Source of the DNA: Crocodylus rhombifer
Lineage: Eukaryota; Chordata; Crocodylia; Crocodylidae
Reading direction: 5' to 3'
Assembly: GCA_038503035.1 (NCBI GenBank)
Contig: JAVSML010024349.1
Span: 310,001-374,000 of the forward strand
Length of the DNA stretch: 64,000 nucleotides
In this document: positions 34,601 through 46,969 of the stretch, in pieces
How the letters are laid out: each line of letters begins with the position of its first letter
Position numbering within the stretch: the first letter of the stretch is position 1
Notes under the pieces: model-generated
What the model was told of the DNA's origin: nothing
Database searches by the model: none
Seen by the model: only the letters and a program-made list of their open reading frames with translations
Position numbers and translations under genes: made by a program

Positions 34601-37600
34601 TCTCATGTCTTTAGGTAAATGAAAAGTATTGAAAGCTCTTTAATGGAAGGAAGGCAATACTGGACCTTGGACATAACAATTCAGAAAGTTAAAGGCTTGT
34701 ATTCTATGCAGATCTTTCTTTCTAGTCTTCTAATTTAGGTGACTGAACTAAAATAAGGCTGTTGAGAAATCTAGCCACTGCATGGTAAGAAAACAGGATA
34801 ATATATACAGATGCTGCTGCTGGAGCTGATGGTGCAGATTGTTTCGGGGATAGTTAGTAGTCTAGTGTTGTCAAAATGGGTCTTGTCAAGGGAAACAGCT
34901 GGGGTTGAGATGACCAAATAGAGAACCTCTCTCCCTTTGCTTATAAGGCTGTCTAATTGAAGCTTCCCTGCTCTGGAGCAGAACGTTTTGAACTTTGGCT
35001 CTGCGTCTTTCTGTGGGTGGCAGCCAGCTTTCAGGCAGTTGGGTGCACTGATGCTGAGTCTGGTGTAGGATTTAGCTGTTCTTGAGACTGCTGGGCAGGG
35101 GGGGCAGAGTTGTGTCAGAGTTTACCACATGATGATATTTCTTTCAGGCTCATACTGGGTCCATCTCAGTCAGTACTTCATCTTGCAGTGGCTTTCATGG
35201 GCCCCTCTGCATTATGGGGATCAAGGGAAGGCTCAGACATTGCTCCCATTGTCTGAGTGATTCTGGGCTTGAGCCACCTCTGGAGCAGAACTTTGACATT
35301 TTTGTTTTTCTGGACACTGGCAGATAGGTCTGGATACCCTGTGTACAGAAGATGCTTGCTTTTCAACACTGGGTCCTTCCTTGTGGCTGTTAGGAACTAT
35401 CTGGCTGGGTTGCTTTGCTAGTGAGTTGTGTGTGCAGGGAAGATGCAAGGTATGAGGCATGAGTCAGTGACTGGCCCCACTCCAAAATTGTTTGCCTGAC
35501 CAGACCACAGCAACCTGTTTTTTTCCACCTGTTAACAGACATTGTTGTGTTTGTAGCTGGTAGGGCTTGGATTAGGCATTCCAGGAGTTGCATTAGAAAT
35601 GCTTTGTGGACACATGGCTTGTCATCTATGGAGTCTTTTGTAGATAACTGTTACCTTAAAGCTTTGGTTGGTAGAGGTGCAGAAAAGGGTATTCCTTTGT
35701 ACATCTGGTTCTGTCTCCTTGTTTAAGGAGACTATTTATAATGCTGACCGGTGTGTTCTTATGGCATCGGATGCATAGACATATGAGTTGTTGAAAAATT
35801 TTTGGATAAGGAAGTCTAGCAGACTGCATCATGAAGATTTCCAAGCCTGTATCCCAGAAACATTTGGTGGGTTAGTTGAGGTTTACGATAGTCTAGGATC
35901 ATTCCTGGGATCACTCTCGTTGATGGCTTCTGAATGTGGTGTTTTGGGTTGGAGTAAGATTGTTTCTCCTCTGGTGTAACCATGTGATGAAAAATTAGTT
36001 GCTTGACTCAAGCAGAGTGATCTTCCTCCGTTCAACCAGGTAGAAGGGTATGACCAACCCTGCATTTTTCATCTACAGAGTTTTAAAAAGATTAACTCTC
36101 ATGACTGCAAACACTTGGTGAATGCTGCATGTACTAAGGAAGGAGTGACGGACTGAAGCTTGTCTTTCTTAGGAACCTAATGTTTCTCCTCTGAGCCAGA
36201 TATAGCAAAAGATGAAAATCATCTAAAAAGAAGAACCTTAAACATTGAATCTTGATGATCTGATGATGAGGAAATTCATGGAAGTTCAAATTCATTCCAG
36301 ATTTGAATTGGTGGATTAACCTGTTGAAATGTCAAAGACCCAGGATGAGACACCAATACTTTCCCTTTTTGGATTTAGAAAATAAGGAAAGTAAAAAGCC
36401 CTATCCTAGAAGCTCAGGGCATCTTTTCCACTCCTCTTATTGCAACAGCATTTTCTACATTATTTTGCAATTTTTGACTTCATTTTTTTCAGAAAGGAAT
36501 GAAAACCAACAATTCTGGAATTCCCCAAGGTTGAAGTGGGGCTGGTGAGGAAATGAATAAAGCTCCTTAGAAGGTTTGGCTCGACTCTCCACTGTAGTGT
36601 GAAACCTGCTGTCAAGAGGATATCAGAGATGAGAATGGGGTGGTGGATCATCTGGCAGCTCTCTGGTTTCAGTGCCCTCTTCTGTCCCATTATAAGTAGA
36701 AAGGGCTGCTGCCCAAAAGAGGCTTGTGGTCTGTCGTGCTTTCTTGGAAGAGAGAGTAGAACATACAGTAGAGAATGAGCAGCAGCAGCGCTAGAGCTTA
36801 CAGACTGTTCAACTCAATGGGAAGATGGTCTCTGGGTTCCTGGGTAACCCATTGACTGGAGTCCAGGTGACATTTGCATGGCCCAGTCAATAGCGTTGGG
36901 GAAGGAACTGGATGTTTCAAAGCAGCCTCCCTGGAAGCTGGTTATTGGCTGCTCCTCTAGTACGTTCCTGTGCTGTGTGTCTACCTAAAATAGTGGCAGC
37001 TTGACACTGCACTAATGCTTTTTTTTGGCAAAAAAACATTTTTCTGTGGGAAACTCCCCTATTGGAGGCTAACCAACTTCTCTGCCCCTGTTGCTTGAGT
37101 ATTTACTGAATCAAAAAGGGACTAACAGATGGTTGGATCTTTATGCTGATGTGTGTGCTCATGAGAGGACACCCAGGCATTCAGTGCAGCCACGACAGTG
37201 CTGGCTAGAAGAATCTGATTTGTTCATGTACTTGCACCAAGAGTAGAATCCATGTGGACAGTTGCTCAAAGAAGCATCATGTCTTTTAAGGTCCTTAGAC
37301 TGTTCTAACAAAGGTACCTCACTTGGGGAAATAAAATTACAAATGCTTCAAATAATCACTGCTAGTATAAACTCTAATCCTGTGTCAGGAATGCTTTGTA
37401 GATGGACATGGAACAACTTGAGCATCAGAATGTTGAGAAAATTATACAGCATAGTTTGTCCTATATCTGAAATGCATCTGAGTTGAAATGCAGTTTCATA
37501 GATTTCATAGACATCAGGGCTGGAAGGGACCTCGGAAGATCATCGAGTCCAGCCCCCCGCCCAAAGGGCAGGAAGTCAGCTGGGGTCATAGGATCCCAGC

Positions 37601-40600
37601 AAGATAAGCATCCAATTTGCTCTTGAAGGTGTTCAATGTAGGTGCTTGAACCACCTCTGATGGCAGCCTGTTCCAGACCTTAGGGGCTCGGACAGTAAAG
37701 AAATTCTTCCTTATGTCCAGCCTGAAATGGTCTTGCAGGAGTTTGACTGTTTGACCTCGTCATCCCTTGGGGTGCTCTGGTGAACAAACGTTCCCCCAGA
37801 TCCTGGTGGTCACCCCTGATAAACTTATAGGTGGCCATCAGATCACCCCTGAGCCTGCGCTTTTCCAGGCTAAAGAGCCCCATGGCTCTCAGCCTGTCAT
37901 CGTAAGGTCTGTTTTCCTGACCTCTGATCATACGCGTGGCTCTCCTCTGGACTCTCTTGAGCTTCTCCACATCCTTTTTGAATTGTGGAGCCCAAAACTG
38001 GACGCAGTACTCCAGCTGCGGCCTCACCAAGGCCGAGTACAAGGAGAGAATGATGTCCCGGGATTTGCTTGAGAAGCTTCTATGGATGCAAGCCAGTGTT
38101 TTGGTCACTTTACTAGCCACAGCATTGCATTGCAGGCTCATGTTCATCTTGTGGTCAATGATGACCCCCAACTCTTTCTTCCATAGTGCTAGCCAGCATA
38201 GCACTGCTGAGCCTATAAGGATGCTGCAGGTTTTTTTTTTTCCCCAAGGTGGAGAACCTTGCATTTTTCGGTGTTAAACACCATCAGGTTCTCATCCGCC
38301 CGTTTGCTGAGCTTGTCCAGGTCAGCCTTGATCACCTGCCTTTCATCTAGCATGGATGCTTTGCCCCAAAGTTTGGTGTCATTGGCGAACTTGGCCAGTC
38401 CACTCCTGACTCCAATGTCCACATCATTAATGAAGATGTTGAACAGCATGGGTCCAAGGACAGAGCCTTGGGGGACCCACTGGTCACAGGACGCCATGAT
38501 GAGTGACTGCCAACAATTACAACCCTCTGGGTTTCGAGGGGCAAAGCAGTGGCTTTTCTGCTAGGTAAACTAAGTAGCCAAACTCAGTAGATATTTTGAG
38601 AGAGGCAATTCTTCTAACCACTGCTGTAGACTCTGCACTTGTAAATTCCCTTCTTCGCTTGCTTCCAATCTGTGGCATTTACAATAGGTGCCTCTGATTT
38701 GCTCTGTCCTTGGAAACATCACAGCAGTTGAGCATTAGCACCTTGCTGTCAAAGCATGATTAACTGTTGCATTTCAAGGTCACTCCAGCCCCATTCCCTT
38801 TAGCATTTATTTTTTTTGTACAGGGAATCCAGGAGGATGCACTTTTATTGAAGTGGCACTGTCAAACTTAGATTATAATTTAAGCCTGTTTAATGGAATG
38901 GTTCAATTTTTTTCTGCTTCCTAAATCCTGGGCATTAGCGGACTTGGGATATATGTTTTAGGTGTGAGGTCTTGTTTTGGATGCTCGGTTGTATCATATG
39001 CGCGCACACATGCACATGCTAGGACAGTGATTCTCAACCTTTCTAGACTCAAGGCACCCCTGAGTAGACCAGAGAGACTTGTGAATAGATTCAAGGCCTC
39101 CCTTGGAAAATGCCCAGCTCTTAATTTTAATTCTCTTTAAGTCCTACAAAAAAATAATAGAGCAGTTTTTCTGTTGCAAACAACTCAGAAAGATCATAGC
39201 TATGGATTTTATTTGAAATATCTGTGTTTGTCTTGTGAATCATGTTTGCAAACCTAATGCAGCTTACATTGTGTGGCACCCTGCAGCACCCTTGAAAGGA
39301 TCTTGAGGCACTCCAGGATATTGTGGCACCCTGGTTGAGATCCCTGTACTAGGAGCTAGAAACAAATAATTTTCTTGCTGATTATATATCAGTAGATGAC
39401 AGATATCTGTAATTATTTTATTTTTAATATTATAAGATCACTTGCATCAAACCAGCGATGTAAGGGGGGAAACCCATCTGGTGTTGGAGATGCTTGCATG
39501 CGCGTTTACAGTGCCTGCATGTTTACACGTGCGAGGGAATGCTGCAGTGAAGTATGGCAGTCTGCTCTGCTTACACAGCTGTGAAAAACATTATGTATTA
39601 TTGTTTGGCACATGCCCAGTGCCACCAACTGTGCCACGGGTGTACTTATGGTACAAGTGCAGTACTGCCTTACCAGCAGATGAATCTAGTCCTCTCATGA
39701 TGTAGCATGTCTGGGGTGTAAGCATTGAACTTCGTGGTTGTGTTCCTTTGTACAGCCTGGTGATGGTGTCTAGACTTGCCCTGGCACTCTTACGCCTTGG
39801 GGAGAGCGGCAGCAGGATGGTCCCAGGCATTTCTAAGGGCACGTTGGTTCTAGACCCAGGAGCAGGAAATGTTGATGCTTCTACATGATTCAGCCTCTGG
39901 ATCTCTCTAGCAGGGGAGCCTCAAAAACAGTATCAGTTACAGCCACAGGCAGATTCCTACCTTTCTGCGGGAGAGAAGTTCCTGTGACTTGTGAAGCAAG
40001 CATGTGGCTTTCTAAAGTCCCAGGCCTGTGTACAACTAAGTTCCTTAATCTGCAGCTCTTGTAATGAAGTGTTGGTGATTTTCACCTAATTCTTCAAAAA
40101 TGTAGACCTGTGAATCATTCTCTATTCCTGGGTGGTGGCTTCTTTTCAGCTACAGTAGTTGTTGAAACTGAGTGGCCACAACCAATCAAGCCCTTTGCAT
40201 CCTAATATTTGTTCTTCATCTCCCTCCACCACCCCAGAGCAGATCTGTGACCCAGGTAGGGAGTGTGTTGACAGTTAAAAGAACCAGGCATGCCAAGCTG
40301 CATAGTAGGCTGAAGCAGGAGTTTGTGCCTGTAGTTGTCTTCAGTGCTGGCTCTTCTGGTAGCTGTGGATTGCTGCAGGCAGGGTTGTGTTGTTGTGGAA
40401 AACTGCTAGGGGTTCTGGGATGTTATATATATTTTTTAGGGCCTGTTCAAGGGACCTGTTTAAAATACAACATTCATAATCCTGACCACTGCTAGAGGTC
40501 CTTCCCTTCAAAGGTGAAGCATGCAGTCTGCATCCTTGAGGGCATACTTGCATTCATGAGACTGGTGATTACCTAGCCACGTCCTGAGCAAAGCCTTACC

Positions 40601-43600
40601 TTCAAGTTCTCTGAGACTGCTGGGTGAAAAGCTCAGTGCAAGCTGTGAGAAAAGAGGAGGCTGATCTGTTCAGAGTCATGTGGCATCATTACGGGATCTG
40701 GCAATGGAAACCTGGGTCTCTTGGAGCCAGGAACCTTCCTTGTGATGATTTTCTTGCCAAATGTATAGGCTACCAGTGAACTGTAACAATGGCTTTTCTA
40801 TAGTGTGTGTGGAGCCAGGGAGGCTTTGGTGTCTGCTTCTTTAGATCATGAGTATTTCTAGCTCCAGTGTGAAATTTTAGTTCATTTGTCCTGAAGTCAT
40901 CCAGGTATTCTTGACAATTTTTAGGGATTTTGAGTAAGGCATCTACATTCTGTTCTTTGGTGGATTCTGTTGTCCATCCATGCAGCCAGGTGAACTCTTC
41001 TAGTATGATGTACCACGGGCTGAGGGTGAGTAGAGGTAGACTGGATTAAATGATTCCTAATTTGGAGTAGCTGACTCTGTGGATCCTATTACTCAGGAGG
41101 ATGGAGTCTGGGTTTATTGAAGGGGCAATAAGGGCTTGCAAGAGCTCCTTTCTAGGTCTTGGCAGCTGAATTTTTACTTGTGCTCTACTTCTCAGTCTTT
41201 ATACTTCAACTCGAATGTGGTGATCTGTGGAAACGTGGGAAATCACTTATTTAGGGACAGGTCTGAGTGAGGGACACCTCGCTCTCCAAAAAGTGATCAT
41301 AGTGTTTTACCACTGCAGGGTGGTACGGTCTAAAACATCCTCAGGGTTTGAGGGTGTGCCATCCTCGTGGTTTAGTTTGCACCTAGGACATGCATACTCT
41401 AACTTTGAATGGTTAGAATCACCTGTACTTATCTTGGATCACCTATTTGGCTTTTTTCTTGCTCCTGGCAACTAAATCCCACTGGAAGGTAAGTTCCACA
41501 GTTTAAGTAGGTTTGAGGGTTTTTGCCTGTTACATTAATTGTCCAACGGGTTCAGTTTCCCAGGATGAGAGGCTTCAAATCCTAGTTTTAGGTCCTGTAA
41601 ATGTAGTGACTGGAAGCTGGACAAGCCTTTGGATGGGCTTTACAACTTTGGGCCACATCCTCAACCTTTCTCACTTCAGGAATCTGGATGAGGAATACAG
41701 TAGGTTGTGGTATAAACTTTGGTGTGAGGTGTGGTAGGATGGACCAAAGCAACCAAGAGGATGACTTCAATCCATTCAATCAGCGCAGTTAGAAATCAAC
41801 CCATATTTCTTCCCAGTGGAGCAAGAAGCAGAGTTGGCATCCAGGGTGAAACTTGTGGGGGGAGGGCCTGAGAGCGGGGAAGGGAGGCAGTGCCAAGAAC
41901 TCCTAAATAATCCATGGCTAAGCTCCTTCCCACCCCACTATCACTCTTAGTGTTGGCAGCAGCAGCTGCCAAGGACTGGTTTGGAAATCCTGCCATGGGT
42001 ATGCTATTGGGATGCAGGCTGTGGAGGTGGGGGCAGTTGCAGCGCCCCTCCTGCATTGGCACCTGAGGGGTGAGCAAGAAGGGCGCCACCTAGTTAGGCT
42101 ATTATTTCTTCCCTTGGAGTGCTGGCACGGTTTGGAAGTGTAAATGCCGAGTTAGAGATTCCTGTCGGTTCCGTGTGCAACTCTTCAGTGATTGGTTTGT
42201 ACCCCTTTTCAAAAAGAAAATCCCCAGCATTGCAAAGATAATATTTTACAGCTAATTTGTTTTGCTCTGTAAATATCATTTGCCTTTCTGCCAGACTGGC
42301 AGCTGTGTGATCATGTTTTGCTTAGCAAGTATAGTTTGTTTTGTCTCTTTTTTTTTTTTTTTTTTTTTTTCTCTTTAAAATGTATTTCTCAAAGAGAGAG
42401 TCTTTAAGACCCATTATTGTCTGTCAGCTGACATCATGGGAATAAAATATTGAAACATCATGCTTATATATAAATAAATGATCATGTGCAATGTACTGGA
42501 GATGCTTTTAACCAGATTTGAGTTGCAAGGCCTGCAAAACTAGGAGGGCCAAGGTAGAAGGAAATTAGTACAAATTGTAGGAAATGGCATGTCTCTAATG
42601 GCACTGTCAGATCAAAGAAATCCTTTTAGTAAAACTTCCAAATTTAAAATGTTTATATGTATTGCCAATTCTTATCTGTCTTCACATTTTAGACTTAATT
42701 CTGCTAGCTTTTTATACTCCTTTTAGTCTCCTGATCAGATATACATAGTAGAGGTGCACCGATACACAGTCCGATATGAGAGCACCACTGATATAAAGAA
42801 AACTGACTGTATCAGAAATTGGCCTGATGTGGCCAATTTAGTTTGGCTGATAAATGCCTGTGCATGCGCGCAATTGCCCATCAGCTTGGAGACCTGCGTG
42901 CAGCTGGTAAGTCTGTGGAAGTAGAGGCAGGCAGATTGAGGCCCCTGCAGTGAGGGAGGGGGAGGGGCTGGGGTAGGAGCCACTGCTTGTCCCAAGGGGC
43001 AGCAGCTCCTGCTGCTGTACGCACCCCTGGGAGGGCACGGGGAGTGGGGTGGAGGAGGGGCATGTGGCCCAGCATCTGCATGGGGTGCAGGTGGGGTGGG
43101 CTGCAGCTGCACTGGGCTCTTCTTGGTAGGTGGTGGGGGAAGTGGGTTGGGCTTGGGCTATGCTCAGGGCAAGTGGCAGCGGCACTGGGAAGGGGGGCAA
43201 TAGGAGAGCTACGGCAAATTTTTGTGGTGGCTGCAGTCTCAGCCCCTGACAGGAAGAGCCTGCTGCAGCCCTGGCCTCAGCTTGAAGCAGCAGCCTGCCC
43301 TGCCCCTTCTCATGTCCTCCCAGGGTGTGCACAGCAGCAGGAGCTGCACCCCCCCCCCCCCCCCCCCCCCGACAAACTGTGGCTCCATCTGGCACCCTGC
43401 TGAGCCCCAACCCCACTCCTCCCTCACCACAGGTGTGTTGATCTGCCCCCACCTCCATGCCCCGGCCCTTCCCTCCCCTCCCCCCTGCCCTTCCACCACA
43501 ACAGACTTACCAGCTGCACACCGCTGTATCAGAAATTAGATCGGTATTGGCTGATATGCCTCCTTAAAAGTTGACTATTGGTATTGCCCCCAAAATCTCT

Positions 43601-45745
43601 ATCAGTGCACCCCTAATAAATAGTTTCCCTTCTCCTAAGAACTTCTGCCCTTACCTGTGCTAAGAAAGAAGTGAACCTTTTGTGCGTCTGCAGCTCTATG
43701 AACTTTGTGCGAGAACTCCAGAATCTTGGAAACAAACTTGATAAGTAAAAAATCATCTTAATACCTACAGTCAGAAGCACATAGTGATAGCTTTTTCAGT
43801 CCTACATCAGGGTTTGCAGTCTGAAGTTAGTGAAAATTGAGCTTCTAAATAGAACTTGTTAGTGCCTTTTGATCATTATTTAAACTCCTGAATCTCTATT
43901 TATACCACCTGTTTGTGTGAACCTTTCCTATATATTGTGCCTCAAGATACTGCAGATAAATTTGGGAACGTTTGAATAAGGAGTCTAAGACTCTGCTCCC
44001 AGGGAAGTGGAGTTGAGAATATGGCCAACAGATTCTGCCATAGTGTGCATGCGTGCGTTTAACCCAATCTGGGAATCAAACTATGGTAGTGATAGAGCAG
44101 ATATCTGAATTGTTCAGGACCTGTTACCCTTTTCGGGGAAACAAAATAGCCTTCCCCAGCTCCACACTCCACCCCCCCGTTGACCCATCCCATTTCCTAA
44201 CTCAGGAATGAAACTGATTGCATTCTATGTACATGGAGTAGCTGACTTCTACTGTGCCAGTTTTCATGTGAGCTGGGTGGCTCATGGGGACATGATGTGC
44301 AGGCAGCCAGTGTCAGTTCAGATGTAGCCCTTGGCTGGAAACTGAGGGGGGGGGAAAAGCACTTTGGTACTGTATAGCTCATGTAAACAGTTTTTAACTT
44401 CCAGAAAACAGTGTGCTGTTGGAAGCTTTAGACCCTCTGAAAATAAAATTACCTATGTAAATGTTTGCCAGAAGCAGGATTAAAGAATGAGGAGGCAGAA
44501 GAGTAGTAGATGTTGGGGACTCAGCTTCCATAGGTAGCCTGAGCTTCTACCTTGTAGAATCTCAACTGCAAAGTCACATGTTAACTAAGCAGTGGTAGTA
44601 ACTACCAGCTTCTACAAATATTCTTTTGATTAAAAATTAGAATTCAGTGTCCATATTCACACCATTTGGATTGATTGGTGGCATCTTGCGTCAATCCAGA
44701 ATATCCAGTTCTGCAGCCTACAAATTGAAAAAATTAAGGTATTGGCTCAGGTAACCTTGGTTCTTGTCTTCAGAGCAGTGCCTAAATATGTCCTGGGTGT
44801 GCAGGGTCAGTCAGGAGCTCTACCTTGGAGCCAGGTAGTCTGGCCAGTCTTCTAGGAGGTGCAGATTTGGACCATCTCCAAAGAAAATGTCCAAACCTTG
44901 AGAAGTCAGAGTATAAAGGGGGCATTGCTATTTCTTCTTCTAGTCATTCTCCAGTTTCTTGTTCTGAACTAATGCCCTCTCAATACCCCAAAGATCTGGC
45001 TGTTCTCATTTAAATTAGCCTACTTCCACATACTCTGGGAATCAGCAGTATGGTATTGAGAGCACAGAAGACAGCTTCTGCAGGCTGGGTTAAGGCCCAG
45101 ACAAAGCACAGCAGTCCAAAAGGGGAATAGCTTGTTCAGTTCTGGGCTGGAGTATGTGGAGTAGAGACGATTTTCAGGGTATATACACTCTATGGTCTAA
45201 TAAGTATTTGAACGTGCAAATTGCAGCTTTTGGTGAGGAATTATTGCTTGGTACGTCTGTAATACAAAGGCCACCCATGCCGCATTTCAAATCCTGTTCC
45301 AATACAAGGAGGTGGTAGATCCTCTTTCAAAAAAATGTTTGTTAAAATTGAATATAGGCTGGGGGAGTGGAAAAGGAATCCTTGGTTCTTGGAAATGGCT
45401 GACCCTTTCCAGAACCACTTTGCCTGAAACAGAAACCCAGAATTGTAAACTTTCCCCTCAAGTAATTAAAACTTGTCAAAGTTGTATAAGCTGTGTTCAC
45501 AGGGTCTTATAATGTAAGATGTTGGGAAACTTCAGAGGTATAATCAACATCCCTGCCTGTGCTAGTATATCCATGGAGTCTGTAATTGAACTTTTCCCCT
45601 GCTTTTTTACAGAGTTGGGGTACTGGAGGACACCTTCACCTGTCTCGGCGTCTTCTGTGCCATCGTATTCTTTCCAATTGGAATCCTGTTCTGTCTTGCA
45701 CTGAGGCAGAGAAGATGCCCGAATTGTGGGGCTGCTTTTGGCTAA
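25492..45745 (+). CDS. BRI3: BRI3, brain protein I3, complete (three coding exons, 129 aa)
   Basis: Exons 25492-25633, 27674-27788 and 45613-45745 join to 390 bp with GT-AG junctions. BRI3 is a small membrane protein of lysosomes/late endosomes. The product has a proline/tyrosine-rich cytosolic N-terminus with PPAY (residues 11-14) and a PPPPYPYP stretch, a CPAC motif at 82-85, a hydrophobic segment (about 94-116) and a closing RRCPNCG (119-125). Two CxxC pairs flanking one hydrophobic stretch resemble the LITAF zinc-binding membrane domain; PPxY motifs are NEDD4-family ligase ligands. The human protein is 125 aa; the C-terminal 50 residues are strongly similar, while residues about 50-75 differ. 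ATG 25492 is chosen by similarity (MDNKPLLQ against human MDHKPLLQ). Divergent from TECPR1, convergent with BAIAP2L1. Confidence 0.96.
25634..27673 (+). other. BRI3: BRI3 intron 1
   Basis: A 2.0-kb intron without recognisable repeats. The first about 200 bp continue the CpG island. Confidence 0.8.
27674..27788 (+). CDS. BRI3: BRI3 exon 2
   Basis: A 115-bp exon. The acceptor is TTATTTCTAG and the donor is AG followed by GTACAG. It encodes residues 48-85 and two bases of Arg86, including a Gly/Pro stretch, four consecutive Thr, VVVVGG and the first CxxC (CPAC). Confidence 0.95.
28633..28655 (+). repeat. T23 homopolymer
   Basis: Direct observation: an uninterrupted T run in BRI3 intron 2. Confidence 0.9.
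28787..29012. mobile_element. Possible decayed hAT-like fragment
   Basis: The left part, CCATCCCTAGAGGGGGGCAA then TTGGGCGATC, resembles common sauropsid hAT ends. The right part contains TTGCCCTGGGCCCT. The ends do not pair convincingly. Confidence 0.3.
37494..38545 (-). mobile_element. CR1 LINE, 3' about 1 kb
   Basis: The plus strand starts with the reverse complement of the CR1 tail (TCATAGACATCAGGGCTGGA). On the minus strand, two overlapping frames (38497-38213 and 38264-37680) encode the end of the reverse transcriptase region ([18 protein letters not shown]) and the [14 protein letters not shown] and [14 protein letters not shown] blocks. A frameshift separates the two. A dead 5'-truncated copy in BRI3 intron 2; its repeat style suggests a crocodilian. 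Confidence 0.9.
39025..39346. mobile_element. hAT MITE, 322 bp, with 8-bp target duplication
   Basis: The left end is CAGTGATTCTCAACCTTTCT and the right end, inverted, CAGGGATCTCAACCAGGGTG. Flanking octamers TGCTAGGA (39017-39024) and TACTAGGA (39347-39354) match at 7 of 8 bases, as expected for hAT insertion. There is no coding capacity. Confidence 0.8.
42348..42370 (+). repeat. T23 homopolymer
   Basis: Direct observation in BRI3 intron 2. Confidence 0.9.
42749..43615. mobile_element. hAT-like non-autonomous element, 867 bp, with 8-bp target duplication
   Basis: The ends are TAGAGGTGCACCGATA on the left and, inverted, TAGGGGTGCACTGATA on the right. Flanks ATACATAG (42741-42748) and ATAAATAG (43616-43623) match at 7 of 8 bases. 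A subterminal inverted repeat GTGCAGCTGGTAAGTCTG (about 42899) pairs with CAGACTTACCAGCTGCAC (about 43503). The interior is GC-rich with a C22 run at 43349-43370. Frames up to 206 codons are compositional and show no transposase motif. Confidence 0.8.
43349..43370 (+). repeat. C22 homopolymer
   Basis: Direct observation inside the 867-bp hAT-like element. It is a potential quadruplex/i-motif site. Confidence 0.9.
45613..45745 (+). CDS. BRI3: BRI3 exon 3, terminal coding exon
   Basis: The acceptor is TTTTTTACAG. It completes Arg86, then encodes residues 87-129: the hydrophobic segment and the C-terminal [11 protein letters not shown], with stop TAA at 45743-45745. This is the best-conserved part of the protein. 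Confidence 0.96.
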
Positions 45746-45995
45746 GGGATCAAGATGAATCTATTTCTGGAGGCCAGCCTTGTTAGAGTACTCTTTCTAA
45801 TGTAAATGTCATGTACAATCACTTTATTTGATTATGCTTCAGACCTGTTTTGTAAAGTGTGAAGAAATTAGTTTCCTGCATGTAATTTAAAATGTAATCT
45901 TTTATAAGCATGTGTATTGCAAAACATGAAAACCCACCTTGTTTCCATGTTAATGGCACCTTTTGAAACTTAAATAAAATAGCTTCTCTTTTTGC
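45746..45995 (+). terminator. BRI3: BRI3 3' UTR and polyadenylation signal
   Basis: An AATAAA hexamer at 45973-45978 lies about 230 bp after the stop codon, followed by T-rich sequence. The cleavage site is estimated at about 45995. Confidence 0.65.
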
Positions 45996-46174
45996 AATCT
46001 TCAATGTGTGGCTAAACCAAATCACATATTTGAAGTTACATCATTATCTGCTGGTTTTGCCTTTGCATCTTGAACAAAATACCTTTAAACAAATGAAGAA
46101 AAAAACCCAAAGTTTGCCACTTAGCATCATTCTTAAATAACCAGGGCTGAGTAGAAGTCTGCTCTCCTGGTGTG

Positions 46175-46208
46175 TACACACACACACACGTACACACACA
46201 CACACACG
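46175..46208 (+). repeat. (CA)n microsatellite
   Basis: ACACACAC run with one CGTA interruption, downstream of BRI3. Confidence 0.9.
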
Positions 46209-46833
46209 AAATACTAGAGGCGTAAGTAACAAATACTTATTTTTGAGATTTGAAATAGTGATGCTATTTAATTACATGAAGACAGAGTAATGGGGGATTG
46301 GTTACCAGCAAGAATCCAGATTTTAAAATTGGAATGAGAATAAAGTGTCTTGTTGTCTTTGCATTGTTTACTAGTCCAGGTTTTGTGTTTGTTTGTGTTT
46401 TTGCTTGGACTACCTGAATCCTGAAATCTGTTACTTTTTCCAGTGTAGTTTTAGAAACAAACTGGGTTAAGATGATAATTCACAAGTTAACCTGGGAAAT
46501 GAAGATAATAAAGTAAATTTTTCCCCCCTCAGTTATGTCACGAGACTCTTCCAAGACCAGCAGTTTCTTCATTAAGAGTGGAAAAGAAGGGAGTTGGAAA
46601 AAAAAAAATGAGGATGGTTACTAAGGTGCTGCCAAAAGCTGCAGAATGAGGCTTCTAAAGATAAAGAAGAATGGATGCTCAGGTTAGAGGTAACTAGGGC
46701 TTCTCTTATACACAGATTTAATGCAGTATAGCCCTGATACGTGGCCATAATAAGTGGAGTATGGCACTGATTTTAAAGCAATGCATCTAACCAGAACTTT
46801 ACTATTTTAAATATTTTAGAGATGCAGCTAGAT

Positions 46834-46961
46834 CAGGGTGGCCAACCTGCCATGTGGCAGTTCAGGGAGGGGACAGGCAGCAGAGTAGCAGATTGAAAGG
46901 GAAAAGGGATTAGAGAAGCTTGATTTCTTTTTTTGTCTGCTGAGAAGGTTGGCCTCCACTG
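46834..46961. mobile_element. hAT MITE, 128 bp, with 8-bp target duplication
   Basis: The left end is CAGGGTGGCCAACCTG and the right end, inverted, CAGTGGAGGCCAACCTT. Flanks AGCTAGAT (46826-46833) and AGCTAGCT (46962-46969) match at 7 of 8 bases. It lies between BRI3 and BAIAP2L1. Confidence 0.85.
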
Positions 46962-46969
46962 AGCTAGCT

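Larger units (their letters stand above)
27789..45612 (+). other. BRI3: BRI3 intron 2 (17.8 kb)
   Basis: A long intron containing T-runs (28633-28655, 42348-42370), a possible hAT fragment (28787-29012), a CR1 (37494-38545) and hAT MITEs (39025-39346 and 42749-43615). The stretches 29100-37400 and 39350-42700 hold only short, stop-ridden frames. I see no convincing exon or conserved domain there. Confidence 0.75.

Noticed and set aside
34900..42060. Series of 60-100-codon minus-strand frames in BRI3 intron 2, considered as a decayed LTR or DIRS-type retroelement
   Set aside because: I could not find reverse transcriptase, integrase or recombinase motifs or terminal repeats. A translated search against retroelement proteins would settle it.
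42838..43539. Frames of up to 206 codons in the 867-bp element
   Set aside because: No transposase signature; driven by GC-rich simple sequence and a C22 run.
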